A stretch of 64,000 bases of DNA, taken from positions 558,001-622,000 of the forward strand of contig JAJQJQ010000068.1 in assembly GCA_028622995.1 (NCBI GenBank). Direction: 5' to 3'. The notes below the pieces were generated by a model. The model was not told the DNA's origin, ran no database searches, and saw only the letters and a program-made list of their open reading frames with translations. The translations under genes and the position numbers were made by a program. Positions 48,001 through 60,380 of the stretch are shown here, piece by piece (the first letter of the stretch is position 1; each line of letters begins with the position of its first letter). The DNA comes from Panagrolaimus kolymaensis (taxonomy: Eukaryota; Nematoda; Chromadorea; Rhabditida; Panagrolaimidae).

Positions 48001-48868
48001 ACTTTATTAAAATCTTTTTTCCAGAATTTTTTACCTTTTATCCTAAATTTTTAAAAAAACTTTCGAGAAAAATTAAAATCTTCTTTGACCCTATGACTTT
48101 TGCCATTCGCAAATAAACATAGCAAAATATAAGATTATTTTTAAATATTCTATAAAAAGTAAAAACAAGCTCTCAAAAATCTAATTCAAAAAAACTAAAA
48201 GCCAAAAAGTCCCAAGCTGCCTTAAAAAAAGTAAATTAATAATAACACATGATTTTGCTTGCGCTGCTTTAGTGAGAGAGAAAAAAAATTATTTATGAAA
48301 GAACAGAATTTTTTAACAACCTTAGTTTCTAAAATATTTTTTTATTTTCACCGAAAAGCTGTTTAAAAAAAATGGAATCTCAAAATAATATTTTATTATT
48401 TTCAACGCCTTCGTTAAAGAAATGAGTTCCGCTGCTGCTTTTTATACTCCATTCATATTTTTTTTAATCACCATGACCGAAAAAATACCCATTTTTAGCT
48501 TTTTTCTATTTTTTTTAAAGTGCGTCATCAAAACATGATTTTTTAGATCAAATGTGAAAATTAAATTTGAAAATAAAGTTTATCCATCCAACCCAAAAAA
48601 TATGTTCAAAAAAGGAAAGAAAAAAGCTGATGGTGTTGTTGACCATCACCCGCGCTTACTCGTTTTTTCGCGCATTAGGGTTTTTAATGATTTGCGTCAT
48701 CGAAAAAAAGCATAACGAAAAATGGAAAACAGCGACGTGCGAAACGAAACGATTAGATGGATTGATCGCTCCCACTACTTTTATGGTGATAGAAAGAAAT
48801 GAAACTCAGTAATGAAAGTTTTTTTAAAGAAATTTTAATAAAAAAAATTTTTTATGACAAAAAATGGT
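45057..48868. other. AT-rich tract
   Basis: No gene supported. Open frames are Lys/Asn/Phe-rich and lack splice partners. Confidence 0.4.
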
Positions 48869-49088
48869 TTAAAATCTGGAGGAGGTTTGGCTTCCCATTC
48901 TGGGTGATTCAGCATTTGTAATCAAAAAATTTCTAATGGCTTCAAGTTGAGTCAGAGAAAATCGGATTTCAAAAAATACTTCGTCTCAAAGAAAAGAAAG
49001 AAATAATATGTTTTTGACTCATTGTAGTTTGTCGCGGGTATTCCCAGTGACAATACCATTTTGGTGTTTCTCAATGACCAGTTTTCCG
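48869..49088 (-). CDS. Last two exons of an unrecognised gene
   Basis: A 32-nt exon (49088-49057, acceptor TTATAACAG, donor GTATTG) reads GKLVIEKHQN and ends in phase 1. The next exon (48984-48869, acceptor CTTTGAG) completes the codon and reads DEVFFEIRFSLTQLEAIRNF, then ...SQTSSRF and TAA. The phases agree and the joined peptide alternates hydrophobic and polar residues like a folded domain. The plus strand over 49021-49246 also has a protein-like frame, so the strand call is not secure. Confidence 0.35.
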
Positions 49089-49246
49089 CTGTTATAAAAT
49101 TTTACAAAGACTATGTTTCCGAAATCACGAAAAAAATAAATAAAGCAATTGACAAACTTGTGAAAAGTTTATTATTGCCGTTACCAAGGATATTTATTAT
49201 TCAAAAAAAAACTTATGGCAGTAAAAAAAAGTACAATCTTAAATAA

Positions 49247-51619
49247 TTCCCGAAGCAATAAAATAAAATAATAAAGGTGGCAGTAACCTAAAACGTGAAA
49301 ATACAAATAAAAAAATGGTGAAAGTGCCCGTAAACTTTAAAGAAACACAAAAAAACCTTTTTTTATAGTTTTCAAGGTTTTCATTTTATTATTTTTATTT
49401 ATTAAAAAAGGCATGAGTCAAACTTTTTTTTTATTAATTTTAACAATTTGTCATGGAAAAATAGAAATGGAGCCAGAGAAAGAAAGAAAGAAAGCATATC
49501 CTTTTTGTTTATGAAAAGATAGCTTGGTACTCGTGGGAAAATAGTTTTTTTCTTTCTCTAAGTAAGTTTGACAAAAAAAAGTAACATTCCCAAAATTAAT
49601 TTGAACAAAAAATTCATAAATTCATAGAACAACACCCATTTTTTTAAATTTTAAATACTGTTATTTTTGGCTAATTTTAATTTTTTCGTTGGCGTCCCAG
49701 GTGAAAAGATAAAAGTTTAAAATAAAGCACGAAAATAGTTGTTTATTTTTGGATTCTTTTTATGGTCAAAAAGCAATACATCTGAATGTTGCTGTTGGTG
49801 GTGGAAAGAAAAACTTTGCCACAAAATTAAAAAAATTGTGCTTCAACTTCAATTTTTTTCAAAACCGGTCGGAAGAAAGAGAAGAAGCTATTTCATTTCC
49901 CATCAATCGTCGGGGCGGCGAAGGAGTAGTAGCAGCAATAAATTTAGGACTCCAGTAAAAAAATGGAGCGAATGAAGTAAAAAAATTTTTTTAAAGTATT
50001 GGGTTTAAAAAATAAAATAAAAATAATTTAAATTGAATAATGAAAATGGAATAAAATAAAATGAGAAAAAATTGTGTTTTGAAGCATCTTTTTTTTCTTC
50101 AAGAAAGATGCAAGTATGCAAGCAAGTAAAAATGATAAAGAAATAAAGGAAAAAATAATGACGGGTATTAAAGTTTTTTTTGAGGATTAAAGAATTACCA
50201 CAACAATGTGTGATTTTCAAAAAAGAGTTAGAATAGAAATATGAGGTAAAAAAGCAATAAACTTAGAAATGATTTTTTTCGGAAAATTTTTATAATATTT
50301 AAAAATAATTTTAAGAATTTTTTATTTAATGGATTCAAAAAAGTAAATGTTTAAATTATTAATTTTTCAATCTATAAATTTTAATCACGAAAAAGAAACG
50401 TATTTACAAAACTTAGAATGGAATTCACAAAAAAAGAAAAAAGAAATAAATCAGACAACAATAAACTTCCCACGCTTTGAAAAGTTTATTAACAAAGAGT
50501 AACTCTTTTTTATTTGTCAGTCTCAAAACTTTTTCCGACTATTGTAAAGATTTTCAAAACTATTTTTTTCTATAAAAAATTCCAGTTAATTCTAAAAAAT
50601 AAGTAAAAAGGCAAAAAAAAATTTAAGATATTTTTATTCATACTTTTAAAAACCCAACCCCTATTTTTTATTTATAAAAAACAAATATGTAATTTATTTC
50701 TGAACCATAAATCACAAAAAATGCCCATTAAAAGTGCATTAAAAATTCGTGTATACTAAACGTAACTACTCACACTTCCACGATAAATTTTGTATTTTTC
50801 AACTTTAAACAATAGCAAAAACAAAAGCAAGCAGCTTGTTGCCGAGGGAAACTCCATTTCGCCACCAATGACGTTGTTATTTTTTTCTTCCTTCTTTACT
50901 TTTGTTAAAAAAATTTTTAAAAGAAAAAACATAAAATTCAAATACGTTTTTTGAAATTTTATGAAAACTTTTTTACTAAATCAAAGAATCTTTGGGTAGA
51001 CAGAATAAAAAAAAAAAAATCGAAGAACACAAAAAAATTTTTTTTTTATGTAAGTCGAGACTTTTTATTTTATTTTGATTGAATGTTTTTTGATTTCTTT
51101 TGTAAAGTTCGGCTTTTTAAAAAATCAAAAATGAAAGAAAAAGTTCAACTTTGATTTTGAGCTCTATGCTTCTCTTTTTTTGCTTTGCAAATAAAAATTT
51201 TAAAAATAAAATTCTTATGTACAAAAAACAACGAAAGCTTTGCAAAAAAAGAAATATTATACAAAAAACGCTTTTTTGCAACAAATAAAAGTGCATATCG
51301 GATCTCGCTGTTCTTTTGAATTAAAAAAAGCAGTGATGATGGAAAATCTAAAATGCATTCTTTGTGAAAAATCGAAGTTGAAAAATATGTGAATTTTTTA
51401 AGACAATTTTGGCTTGAGTTGATTTTAATTTTTGGATGAGTAAAGATGAAAAAACTTTTTAAGTTAAATTATTCTTGTAAATTGCAATGTTCGATGTTCG
51501 AAGGCCTTATGATAGTTTTTTTTAAAAAAAATTATGCTTATTCTTAAACTGGCAATTTTTCTTATCAAGTCCAATGCATTTATATATTCTGTAGTCGGTC
51601 GTCGTTTGTATTATCTTAC
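49247..51619. other. AT-rich tract, probably intron
   Basis: No exon could be placed with confidence. A small GC-richer patch at 49860-49960 and another at 50820-50880 read open on both strands. Confidence 0.35.
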
Positions 51620-51773
51620 TTCATATTTTTCATTCTTTATTATTATTATTTTTGCATAATTTTTCTCATAGAAAGAATAATAAGCAGCTCTAGCTGGATC
51701 ACCAACCTAACAATAATTTATTGATTGATTAATTGATGCGCATTCGATTATTTACTCCACTCACCACCACCAT
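51620..51773 (-). CDS. Start region and exon of an unrecognised gene
   Basis: ATG GTG GTG at 51773-51765 is followed by a GTGAGT donor. After ATTGTTAG the exon 51706-51620 reads VGDPARAAYYSFYEKNYA, then an Ile/Lys-rich end, up to a GTAAGA donor. Both exons are phase 0 on each side. It may be the 5' end of the gene whose last exons lie at 49088-48869, although one connecting exon would be missing. Confidence 0.35.
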
Positions 51774-53285
51774 CCTTTCTTTTTTTCCTTTTTTCATTGA
51801 CCTTGCAAAAAATTTTTGTTTGCAGCTATGTATGATTTTCTATTATTATTATTGGCTAAATGCTTTCAACGATCCACACCAACCATAAAAAAAATTGATT
51901 TCAATCAATTTTCTTTTCCATTTTTTTTTTCTTTCTTTCAGAGCCACTTGCTATTTTTTTTTAGAAAGTGGTGATGCTCCTTCTTTTTTCTTCTTCTTTT
52001 CCCATTTGATTTTTTTTGTTGAGAAAACCTTTTTAATTTTTCATAAAAGAATTTAAGGATTCTTGTTTGTTAATGCTTCGAATAAAAAAATACATATATA
52101 AAATTTGGAATAGGTTGCTGCTATTTTTTCCGGGTTATTGCTTTTCTTTGTCCCACAAACTAAAGATAAATAAAAAATTTTTTATCCTTGTTGAGAAAAT
52201 CTAAAAAAGCGTTTCGAATTTGAAAATTTTAATTTTCAAGCAAATTTGAGTTTTTTCTGGAAAAAAGGCGAAGTCCCTCTCTTTTTTTAAGTGTGTCAAA
52301 ATTCAGAGCTTTCACGGTTGCTTTAAGGTTTTTTGAAAGTGCTGGTCATCCTGCCCAATCCAACCCAAAAACATTTTTTTCTCAACTTCCCCTTCACAAT
52401 TTATTTTATTATTGTCCTGTTGTCGTCGGTTGTTGTTGGTTCATCTTTCCACCTTCTTTTTATTTTTTCCACAAAAAAATGGCCACGTTATTATCGTTTG
52501 TGAATAAGTTGTTGGTCGTCCTCGTCGTCCATCGCTTTCTTCTTCTCTTTTTTTTTTTCGGTCGAGTCGTCGTAGTTTTATTTTTTGGTATGTGTATATG
52601 TCAAAAAAACTGCAAGAACACGTAGTCCTTTTTTTCCATTCCTTCCATTTTTTTTTCATCTTTCCTGATGGTTTGCTTTTTTTTTTTGCTGCTGCTCTGC
52701 TCTGGTGTTGTTGCTATCTATCTCTATCGCGGTCTTTCGTCGTCCATTTTTTATTATTATTGCAAGAGCAAAGAAGAAGATGAAAAAAAAAATTGGGCCA
52801 GCCGAACAGCAAACGAACGAACAAACCCCCGAATTCCCTCTCCTTTTTTTTTCTCTCAAAAAGTGTGCACAGCTACTTTTTATTTATCTTTTTTTTTATT
52901 TTTGCTGCGCGTATGTTTTCGTTCATTCGTTCGTGCGTCGTCGTCGCTTTTATGCATTTTTCTGGCTCTCGTCGCACAAAAATAAAAAAATTTGAAATGG
53001 AAGAAAGGAAAAGGAAAAAAGTTTGTCGTCGTCGTTTTCGTTGTGGTGGTGGTTCATCTCCTCATTTTCTTCACTTATTTTTTTCTTCAATTTTTGTGAT
53101 GAGACTACTGAGCACATCCATCTCCTTTGCATTTATTTCCTTCTTCCCTTCCCGCTTTTTTGCTTTCTTTTTATGATTTTTCTTTTTCTTGATTGATTTG
53201 TATATTTTTATTTTGCGTTTCATTTATTGAGCTTGAAAATGATTGGATTTTTCGTGATTGCTAGGCTGATTAGTTTTTTCCTACA
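51774..53285. other. Pyrimidine-rich and low-complexity region
   Basis: 52290-53180 is less AT-rich and contains GTCGTC and TTC repeats. Overlapping frames on both strands come from this simple composition. It probably holds promoter or 5' UTR sequence of the hnRNP gene. Confidence 0.4.
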
Positions 53286-53387
53286 ATCGCGTGTCCCTTG
53301 GATCTCGGAATACGTGAATTGATAGTTAGAGATTCCAAGGCCCCAGCATGTGTTATCCCATCAACTTTCAGTTCCGTGAAACGCGAT
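53286..53387 (+). ncRNA. Candidate structured RNA
   Basis: ATCGCGT (53286-53292) pairs with ACGCGAT (53381-53387) and closes a domain of about 100 nt. Inside, CCTTGGATCTC pairs with GAGATTCCAAGG as a second stem with one bulge. The segment is balanced in base composition in an AT-rich setting and is followed by AATTTTTCTG, a possible Sm-type site. No open frame crosses it. It was not matched to a known RNA class. Confidence 0.4.
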
Positions 53388-53726
53388 AATCAATTTTTCT
53401 GATTCATCATAAAAAAACCTTTATTAATCATAACTTCCAAATTTTTCAGGGTATTTTTTAGCTAACTTTTTCGTTATCTAATTTCTTTTATATAACTCTT
53501 TTATATATATTATATATTTCTTTTTCGTAAAGATAGCTTTGGTTTATATATTATTCTTATATTTTCTCTAACTGGGTTTTTTATAAAAGTAAGTTTTAAA
53601 ATTCTTTCTTATCAATAATACCCATGTAAAAAAAATTTTTTTTTAGGCTAAGATTAAATTCTATTTTTATCTTATTTTCATTCATTTCTTCTCTAAAACC
53701 TAAGAAATAAATAAATAATAATAATT

Positions 53727-54899
53727 ATGAACCCACAAGACGGATATAATAATGTTCAAGACAATCATCAACAACATATGAATGGTGGAGGAATGCAAAA
53801 TGGTGATGGATTAAATGGACGGGGTAAAAATGAAGATCGGTTAGTTATGAGCCCAAGAGATAATTATATTATAATATTTTCGTTTTTAGCAAAATTTTTG
53901 TTGGTGGTATCCCTTATGATGCAACGGATGATGATTTGAAGCAACATTTCTCTAAATTTGGTGAAATTGTTTCCGCTAACGTCAAATTTGATCGAGCATC
54001 TGGACGTTCTCGAGGTTTTGCATTTGTTGAATTTGCTAATGTTGAAGATTGTCAACGAGCTCTTCAAGTTCGGGATCAACAAGTTAAGAATAAACCCGTT
54101 GAAATTAAAGCTGCCAAATCTCATGAAAAGAAGAAAGTTTTCATTGGTGGTATTCCTTCCGATTTGACTGGTGAGTTAAAAACTTTCACCCAAAGATTGA
54201 CTAACTAAAGCAAAAAATAATTAAATACGTTTTAGAAGACGAACTTCGCGGTCATTTTGAAGCATATGGAAAGGTTGAAGAAATCGAATGGCCAACTGAC
54301 AAAAATACCAAACAACATCGAAATTTTGCATTTATTATTTTTGAAGATGAATCCGCTGCCGATTCCGCTTCACAAATGGGAAAACATACCATTCGTGATC
54401 GAGAATGTGATGTTAAGAAAGCCGTTCCACGCAGTCGTCGAACCTTCCCTGGACAAGGAGGCCTCATGAATGTTAATCCATTTAATAATGGAATGGGTGG
54501 AGTTCCTCATCAACAACAACAATGGTTTAATCCAGCCCAATGGGGTCAACTTCAATCTATGACTCCATATGGTGGAGGAGCACATGGTTGGAATGATTGG
54601 TATCAAAATGCTGCAGCATCCATGGCTAATTATTATAGTCAACCTAATGCTGGTGGGCAACAAAATGCTCCACATCAAAATAGCGGAGCTGGAGGTCATA
54701 ATGCTCATAATGGAGTTTATGGTGGTCATCAAGGTGGCGGTGGTGGTGGATCCAACTGTAAGTAGTTGTTGTTAACCTTTTATACCTTTAAAAAAAATTT
54801 TATTAATAAAAGCAAATTTTAGACAAGCAAAACCGCTCCCGTCTTTTCTCAGGTTATGACAATTCTGCCACCGTTGCAAATCAACATCAACAACATTAA
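53727..54899 (+). CDS. hnRNP A/B-D (Squid-like) RNA-binding protein
   Basis: Four exons (53727-53839, 53890-54170, 54236-54757, 54823-54899) give 330 residues. After a Gln/Asn/Gly-rich N-terminus there are two RRMs. RRM1 has RNP2 KIFVGG (39-44) and RNP1 RGFAFVEF (79-86); RRM2 has KVFIGG (120-125) and RNP1 RNFAFIIF (160-167), in which Arg-Asn replaces the usual Lys/Arg-Gly. A Gly/Asn/Gln/His-rich low-complexity tail follows, as in hnRNP A/B proteins. Squid/hnRNP D proteins package pre-mRNA and act in splicing, mRNA localisation and stability. A 5' acceptor at about 53645 (TTTTTTTAG) points to a leader exon or trans-splicing. The last exon has two in-frame acceptors 30 nt apart. Confidence 0.9.
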
Positions 54900-55387
54900 A
54901 AAAAAGAAGCATTCATTCAATCATCCAAACAAAATATAAAAAAAAAACCAAAACCAAGTTTCATGATTGCCTTTAACATTCAAAAAATTATCCTCAAAAT
55001 CACCCTAAACTCCTGCTTTTTTACCTATCTTATTTTATTTTTTTTTTTCGTAATATATACCCTCAAATTTTGTTTGGTAGGAAAGGAGTTGTTGTTCCAG
55101 CGGGTAACAAACCATCATTTTTTAGCTTTTCCCAATCCCAATTATTTTTCTCTCTATTACTATTTTTTTTATTACTTTTTTTACGTTTTGATTTCGAATT
55201 TTTATGTATTTCTTTTTTTTTGCCCCTCTTTTTCAAAAAAATTTTTCCTGATGGTTGTTAGTCGTTGTTATATCAACAGCATTTACCACCTTTGGCTGTT
55301 GATATAGATTTATTATTTGTTATTATTGTTATGATGATATTTTATTTATGTATTTTAAAGTTATATCTTTTGTTGCAAAAAAATATC

Positions 55388-55393
55388 AATAAA
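55388..55393 (+). terminator. Polyadenylation signal of the hnRNP gene
   Basis: AATAAA about 490 bp after the stop; no earlier canonical AATAAA was noted apart from short A/T variants. Confidence 0.4.
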
Positions 55394-58223
55394 ATGTCAT
55401 CATTCTTTCAAAATTTAGTAGAAAAGCAAATCATAAAAATTAGTTAAAATTTTGTTTATTTTTCACAAACTAGCAAACAAAAAATTACATATACATATGT
55501 AAAACATAATTACTTTTTTCCAAAAATCCAAAAAATTGCTCGAATTCGTTATTGAAAACTTTTAACATTTATTTTTGAGTTTTCACCGCTTTTAGCAGGC
55601 GTTGTTGCAGCAGGAATAAAATCCGCTACTATTGTTACAAATTGTTGAGTTATTTTAGTAAAACTTTTTGATTTATAAATAAATGGCTGTAATTTTGCTT
55701 TCTTTATTTCCATCAAAAATTATTTCTGTGTTTACATATTTGTATTTATTGCTGGTTGTGATTCTTCTGTTTTTTTATTTTTGACATAAGTAAAAGTGAT
55801 TATGAAAAGGGCATATTTATTAATATTAAATGAAAAGTAAAGTTTTTTTAAACAAAAACAAAAAATATGTTAGGGCAAAAGCAGACAGACGACAGTCAGT
55901 TTGGTAATCACAGAAGCTTTTTTTGGCTGGTTTGGCTTGACTGAAAAAAAGGAAAAAAGCGTGATTTTATTTTTTTGCTGATAAGAACTCAAAATACTTA
56001 GAAAGGTTGATTTTGGGTCTTTCGAATAAAAAAAGAAAGAAAAAAACTTGTTGCTTCATTATTTTTTCTTTGCTCTAGGAAGAAAGTTAGGTGAATGGCT
56101 AAAAAAAAGAAATAAGAATCTAAAATATAATATTTTGTGGCGGCCATTATAATAGTTTCTAGGATGGACTCAAAAAAGAAAAAAAAGGCTTGTTGTTTCA
56201 TCATTTTTTTTGAGGAAGAAAGATTTTTTTAGGTAGGTACAAAAAAAGTGCAACTCTCTATTTATTCTTTCATCATTGTTTTATTTTTATTTTTTAGTTT
56301 AGTTTTTATGTTTTTTTGTTTGCTTTTAAAATAGAAGTTTCGCATTGAGTTAGCTTAGCCAGAAGCTTTATGTCAACTTTAAAGAACTTTGATATTATAA
56401 GTTGAGATCAATGATTTTTATGTTTCTTATTTTTCCAAAACTATTTATAGGAGAATGAAAAAGTTAGGCTTTTCAAAAAATACATCTTTTGAGGTGATCG
56501 TGTTTTATATTTTTTATGTTAAATAAAAAAACATAGATACCATAGATATTGAGCCATGGCTAAGATGACCTTATGTAAACAAAAAGTTGCCCATAGCAGA
56601 TAAAATATTTTGGTTTTGGCATTTTTATGGCCCATCTTGCTTTTTGCCCGTTTCATGTTTCATTTTACAACCTTTAAAGGTTTATAATAAAAATATGTTG
56701 TATTCATTTGTTTAAAGTTTTTTGGAGGTTTTAAAAAAAAAATTTTTATGCTTCTATAGCATTTTTTGTTTGTTGGTTGGTTTACTATGGTTACCAATCG
56801 TGTTGAGGAAATATTTTTGGAAAACAGCCTTTCTTGATTAGTTTTAAAGTCTTGACGAAATTCATTTTTTTCTAATTGTGACTATTTATTTTGGTTATAG
56901 TAGCTTACGGAGAACATTTTATGTCTGCGCTTTTAAAAGAAAAAGCCATTATTTTTGTATTTTTTCATTCCACAATTCTATCAAAAATAATCACCAAAAA
57001 CAATTTCATAATTTAAAAAAGTATTATCGCTTTAAATTTACATTTTGCGTTTCTATTTAAATAAAATTTTTTATTGAATTTAATCGCTTGTTTTCTTCTT
57101 CTTCAAGAAATCCCCAATATTTCATTTTTGTGTTTTTGTTATTTTTTTCTCTTTCTCTTCCTCTTTCAGCTAGCTTGTTTTTCACTATTGTTAGAAAAAA
57201 AAATGAGCAAATGAAATATTTTTTATTTATTTGTTTGAAACAACAAAAAAAGCCACCACAAAATAAAAATAAGCGAGCAGACGAAAGTGAAAATAAAACT
57301 TTTCCATGCGGCTTTTTTCATTCTCTCTTTCCAACTTCAAAGATGATGAAATTTTTTGTTTGAGTTGGTTCAAACTCAAACAGCTGAGAGAAATATTTTT
57401 TTGACGCAAAAAAAAAACAACATCTTTCCTTTTCTTTTTTTTCTTTTGAGGAAGTCCATTGCTGAAGAAAAAAAATGCGTAGATAAAAGCGAAGCGATGA
57501 GATCTAAGATTTTTTTCTTCATGAATGAAAAAAATTCGTCTAAAGAAGTCAAAATCAAAAAAGGAAGGATAAATATTTAAAAGTGGATGTGAAAGAAAGC
57601 CCGCATGGAAATTTAAAGGGGAGATTAATCAATAAAAAAATAAAAATCAAAGAAAAGATTAAAAAATAAATTTTTTTGATGATTTTTGAAAAAACAAAAC
57701 AAAAATAAAGATATTTATTGATTAAAAAAAATTTTTTGTTTTTTATTCCCTTGAAATTTTTTTGAACAAAATTTCTTCGATTTCAGAAATATAAAAAAAA
57801 AGAAGATAAAATAACAGACTTTTTTCCTTTCGGCTGCCTTTATTTTCCATGGCTATTTTTTTTCAAGTTTTGAAATAAATTTACTTCGTTGCGTCATGTT
57901 TTTTTTCTTTTACTTTTGAGTTTTGTTTTGTTTGCAACTTTTTGTCTTTTTTTCATCTCAATGACCAGCAGCTGGATGCAGAACTTCGGAATCGAACAAA
58001 TTTTTTGTTTGTTTTTTTTTTTTGCTTCAAAAAACTACCGTGACAGACAGTAAACTGTAAATTTTTTTATATAATTTTTCCAACGAAATTTTTTAATCGC
58101 GTCTTTACCTTTTTTTATTTAAAAGTGTCCTAATAAATTTTTATAACTTTTTCAGCTTATTTTCTCTCTATTTTATTTTTTTGATCTCAAAACTCGCATT
58201 CTTTTGCCAAATTTATTATAACC
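55394..58223. other. AT-rich intergenic tract
   Basis: No gene supported. Just before the MFS gene, ACTTTTTCAG at about 58154 could be a leader acceptor. Confidence 0.45.
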
Positions 58224-60338
58224 ATGGATACCGATGATTGGCTTGTTAAACGTATTCCCCCACATATGAGATCTTTCGTGGTTATTTCTGCTGGAATTTT
58301 ATTGCAATTCACTTATGGAATTGTTTATACTTTTGGTAAGTTTCTTTCTGTCCCAATTACCTCTGAAATTGTGCCTAAAATATAAATCTCGAAAATCAAA
58401 TTTTGATAGTTAAAAAATATTCTAATTTGGATTTTTTTATAATCGATTTTTTTTGCAAATTTGAATATTTGTTTTTTTTAGGTAATTTACTTCCCTATCT
58501 TGTCTCATATCTCAGATGGAAAGTGGATCCAGATCAAACCAGTGGCTCCATGATATGGTTACAAAGTTTTATGAGTAATTTTTCAATCATTTAATTAACA
58601 AAGAAGTTTTCATTTTTCAGCGGGTGTTCCTTGCTCCATGTTACTTGGGGGATATTTGGAAAGAAAAATAGGTGCAAGACGAGGAGCTTTGATTGGGTCA
58701 TTAATTTATACGTAAATTTATTTAACTTTTTTATTCTGAAATTTTTTGGTTAAAGTTCAAATTATTTTTAGAAGTGCAATATTTATTTCATATTTTTCCC
58801 TTCAACATTCGTATATTCTTTTACTTTTTACTTTGGGCACGATGGGTTCATTGGGTCATGGAATAGCGTATAATTGTGTTTTAATTCAAGCTCAAAGAGT
58901 AAGATTTGCTTATCTAAAATCAAAAACAGTAAATTTTCCATTTTATGGAAGGTTTTTTTTAAAACCTAAAAAATGCATATTTGAAATATTTGAAAAGTTT
59001 GGACAATTGTTAATATCTTGTTTTTGTTTTTAGTGGATGCCTGATCGAGTTGGTCTTGCAAGTGGTTTAGTTGCAGCTGGATTTGGAAGTGGTGCGTTTT
59101 TAATGTCACCCATTGAAACAAAATTCATTAACCCAGAAAATTATCAAGTTGATGAAAATGGGTAAGCAACTTCAACCGTCAGCTTCGAAACTTTCCTAGT
59201 TTTTTTTATGTTGAGACTCCAAACTTTTTATTTTTGTTGCAAGAGCCATAATTTTTTATTTTAGGGACGAGAATTATAGTTTTTAGTTTTTTAACCCAAA
59301 ATTTTTAGATATTTCACCCAAGTCGATTTACTTGAACGTGTACCAAAATTATTTATTTTACTTGCATCTCTATTTGGAATTTGTCAATTAATTGGTTTGA
59401 TTTTCATTGCCAATCCCAAACCCACAAATTCTTCAAGTGATCGAGATTCAAATTCAACATTTGAAAATATTGAAGCTTTACCCGATAGTGACCCGAATTC
59501 ATTATCTATTAGTGAAGTATTTAAATCATGGACATTTAAATTATTATTTCTTTCATTATTTTTAAATGCTGCATGGGTTCAAATATGTTGTGGATTATTT
59601 AAAGCATATGGAATGAAATTTATTAAAGATGATTTCTTTCTTGCTACTGTGAGCTCTTTCGCTGCAGCAACAAATTGCTTTAGTCGAGTTATATGGGGTT
59701 TAATTATGGATAAAACTTCTTATCAAGTTTCTATGGTAAATTTTTTATTACTTTATTTTATATAAATAATTTTTTAGATGTCCGCATGCGCCATTGGTGC
59801 AGCACTAATGTGGACTTTAGCAAGCGTCAAAGCTTTAGGAGATAAAGAAATATATTTTATTTGGGTTTGTGCTATGTTTAGTGTGGTTGGAGCTACATAT
59901 ACTCTAGTTCCATCAGCAACTCATAAATGTTTTGGTGGTAGAAATTTTGGGATGGCTTATGGAGTATTGCAAATTTCATTGGTGAGTTTTTCTTTTCAAA
60001 TATTTTATTTTTCTGCACCCATTTTAAAAAAAATTATTACTTGGTTTATCGAAGCCAAATTTTTGACAATTTTTAAAACTATTTTCTTTGCTTTTCAGTT
60101 CTTGGCTGGAATTCTATCAGCTTTATGCTCTCAATTCCTTCTCCCATATTTGGGTTATGAAAAACTTTATCTTATTTTCGGATTTTGTTTAATTGGAAGT
60201 TTTATTTTAACTGCATTGATTCAAAAAACCGAATATGGTGCTCCCATGAGAACAAAAAAAAATTCGAGGTCCATTGAAACTTCTGTAACTACAAATTCAA
60301 ATTCGCATGAAGAAAATAGGAATTTAATGAATCAATAA
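58224..60338 (+). CDS. Major facilitator superfamily transporter, OFA/monocarboxylate-like
   Basis: Eight exons (58224-58335, 58482-58574, 58621-58711, 58772-58898, 59034-59161, 59309-59735, 59778-59981, 60099-60338) join in frame to 473 residues, the usual MFS size. About 12 hydrophobic helices are seen, in two halves around a Ser/Asp/Asn-rich cytoplasmic loop. Between helices 2 and 3 lies the MFS signature as GGYLERKIGARRGALIGS. The sequence QAQRWMPDRVGLASGLV is typical of the oxalate:formate antiporter (OFA) and monocarboxylate-transporter-like branch. Probable role: plasma-membrane uptake or efflux of a small organic anion; substrate unknown. The C-terminus is a Ser/Thr/Asn-rich tail. AATAAA lies at 60375-60380, 37 bp after the stop. 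Confidence 0.88.
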
Positions 60339-60374
60339 ATAAATATTAGTTTTTTGTTTTGTTTTGGAAATTTT

Positions 60375-60380
60375 AATAAA
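60375..60380 (+). terminator. Polyadenylation signal of the MFS gene
   Basis: AATAAA 37 bp after the stop codon. Confidence 0.6.

Noticed and set aside
52293..53176. Several overlapping frames of 60-127 codons
   Set aside because: Simple TTC/GTC/A-T composition opens frames on both strands; no consistent exon structure.
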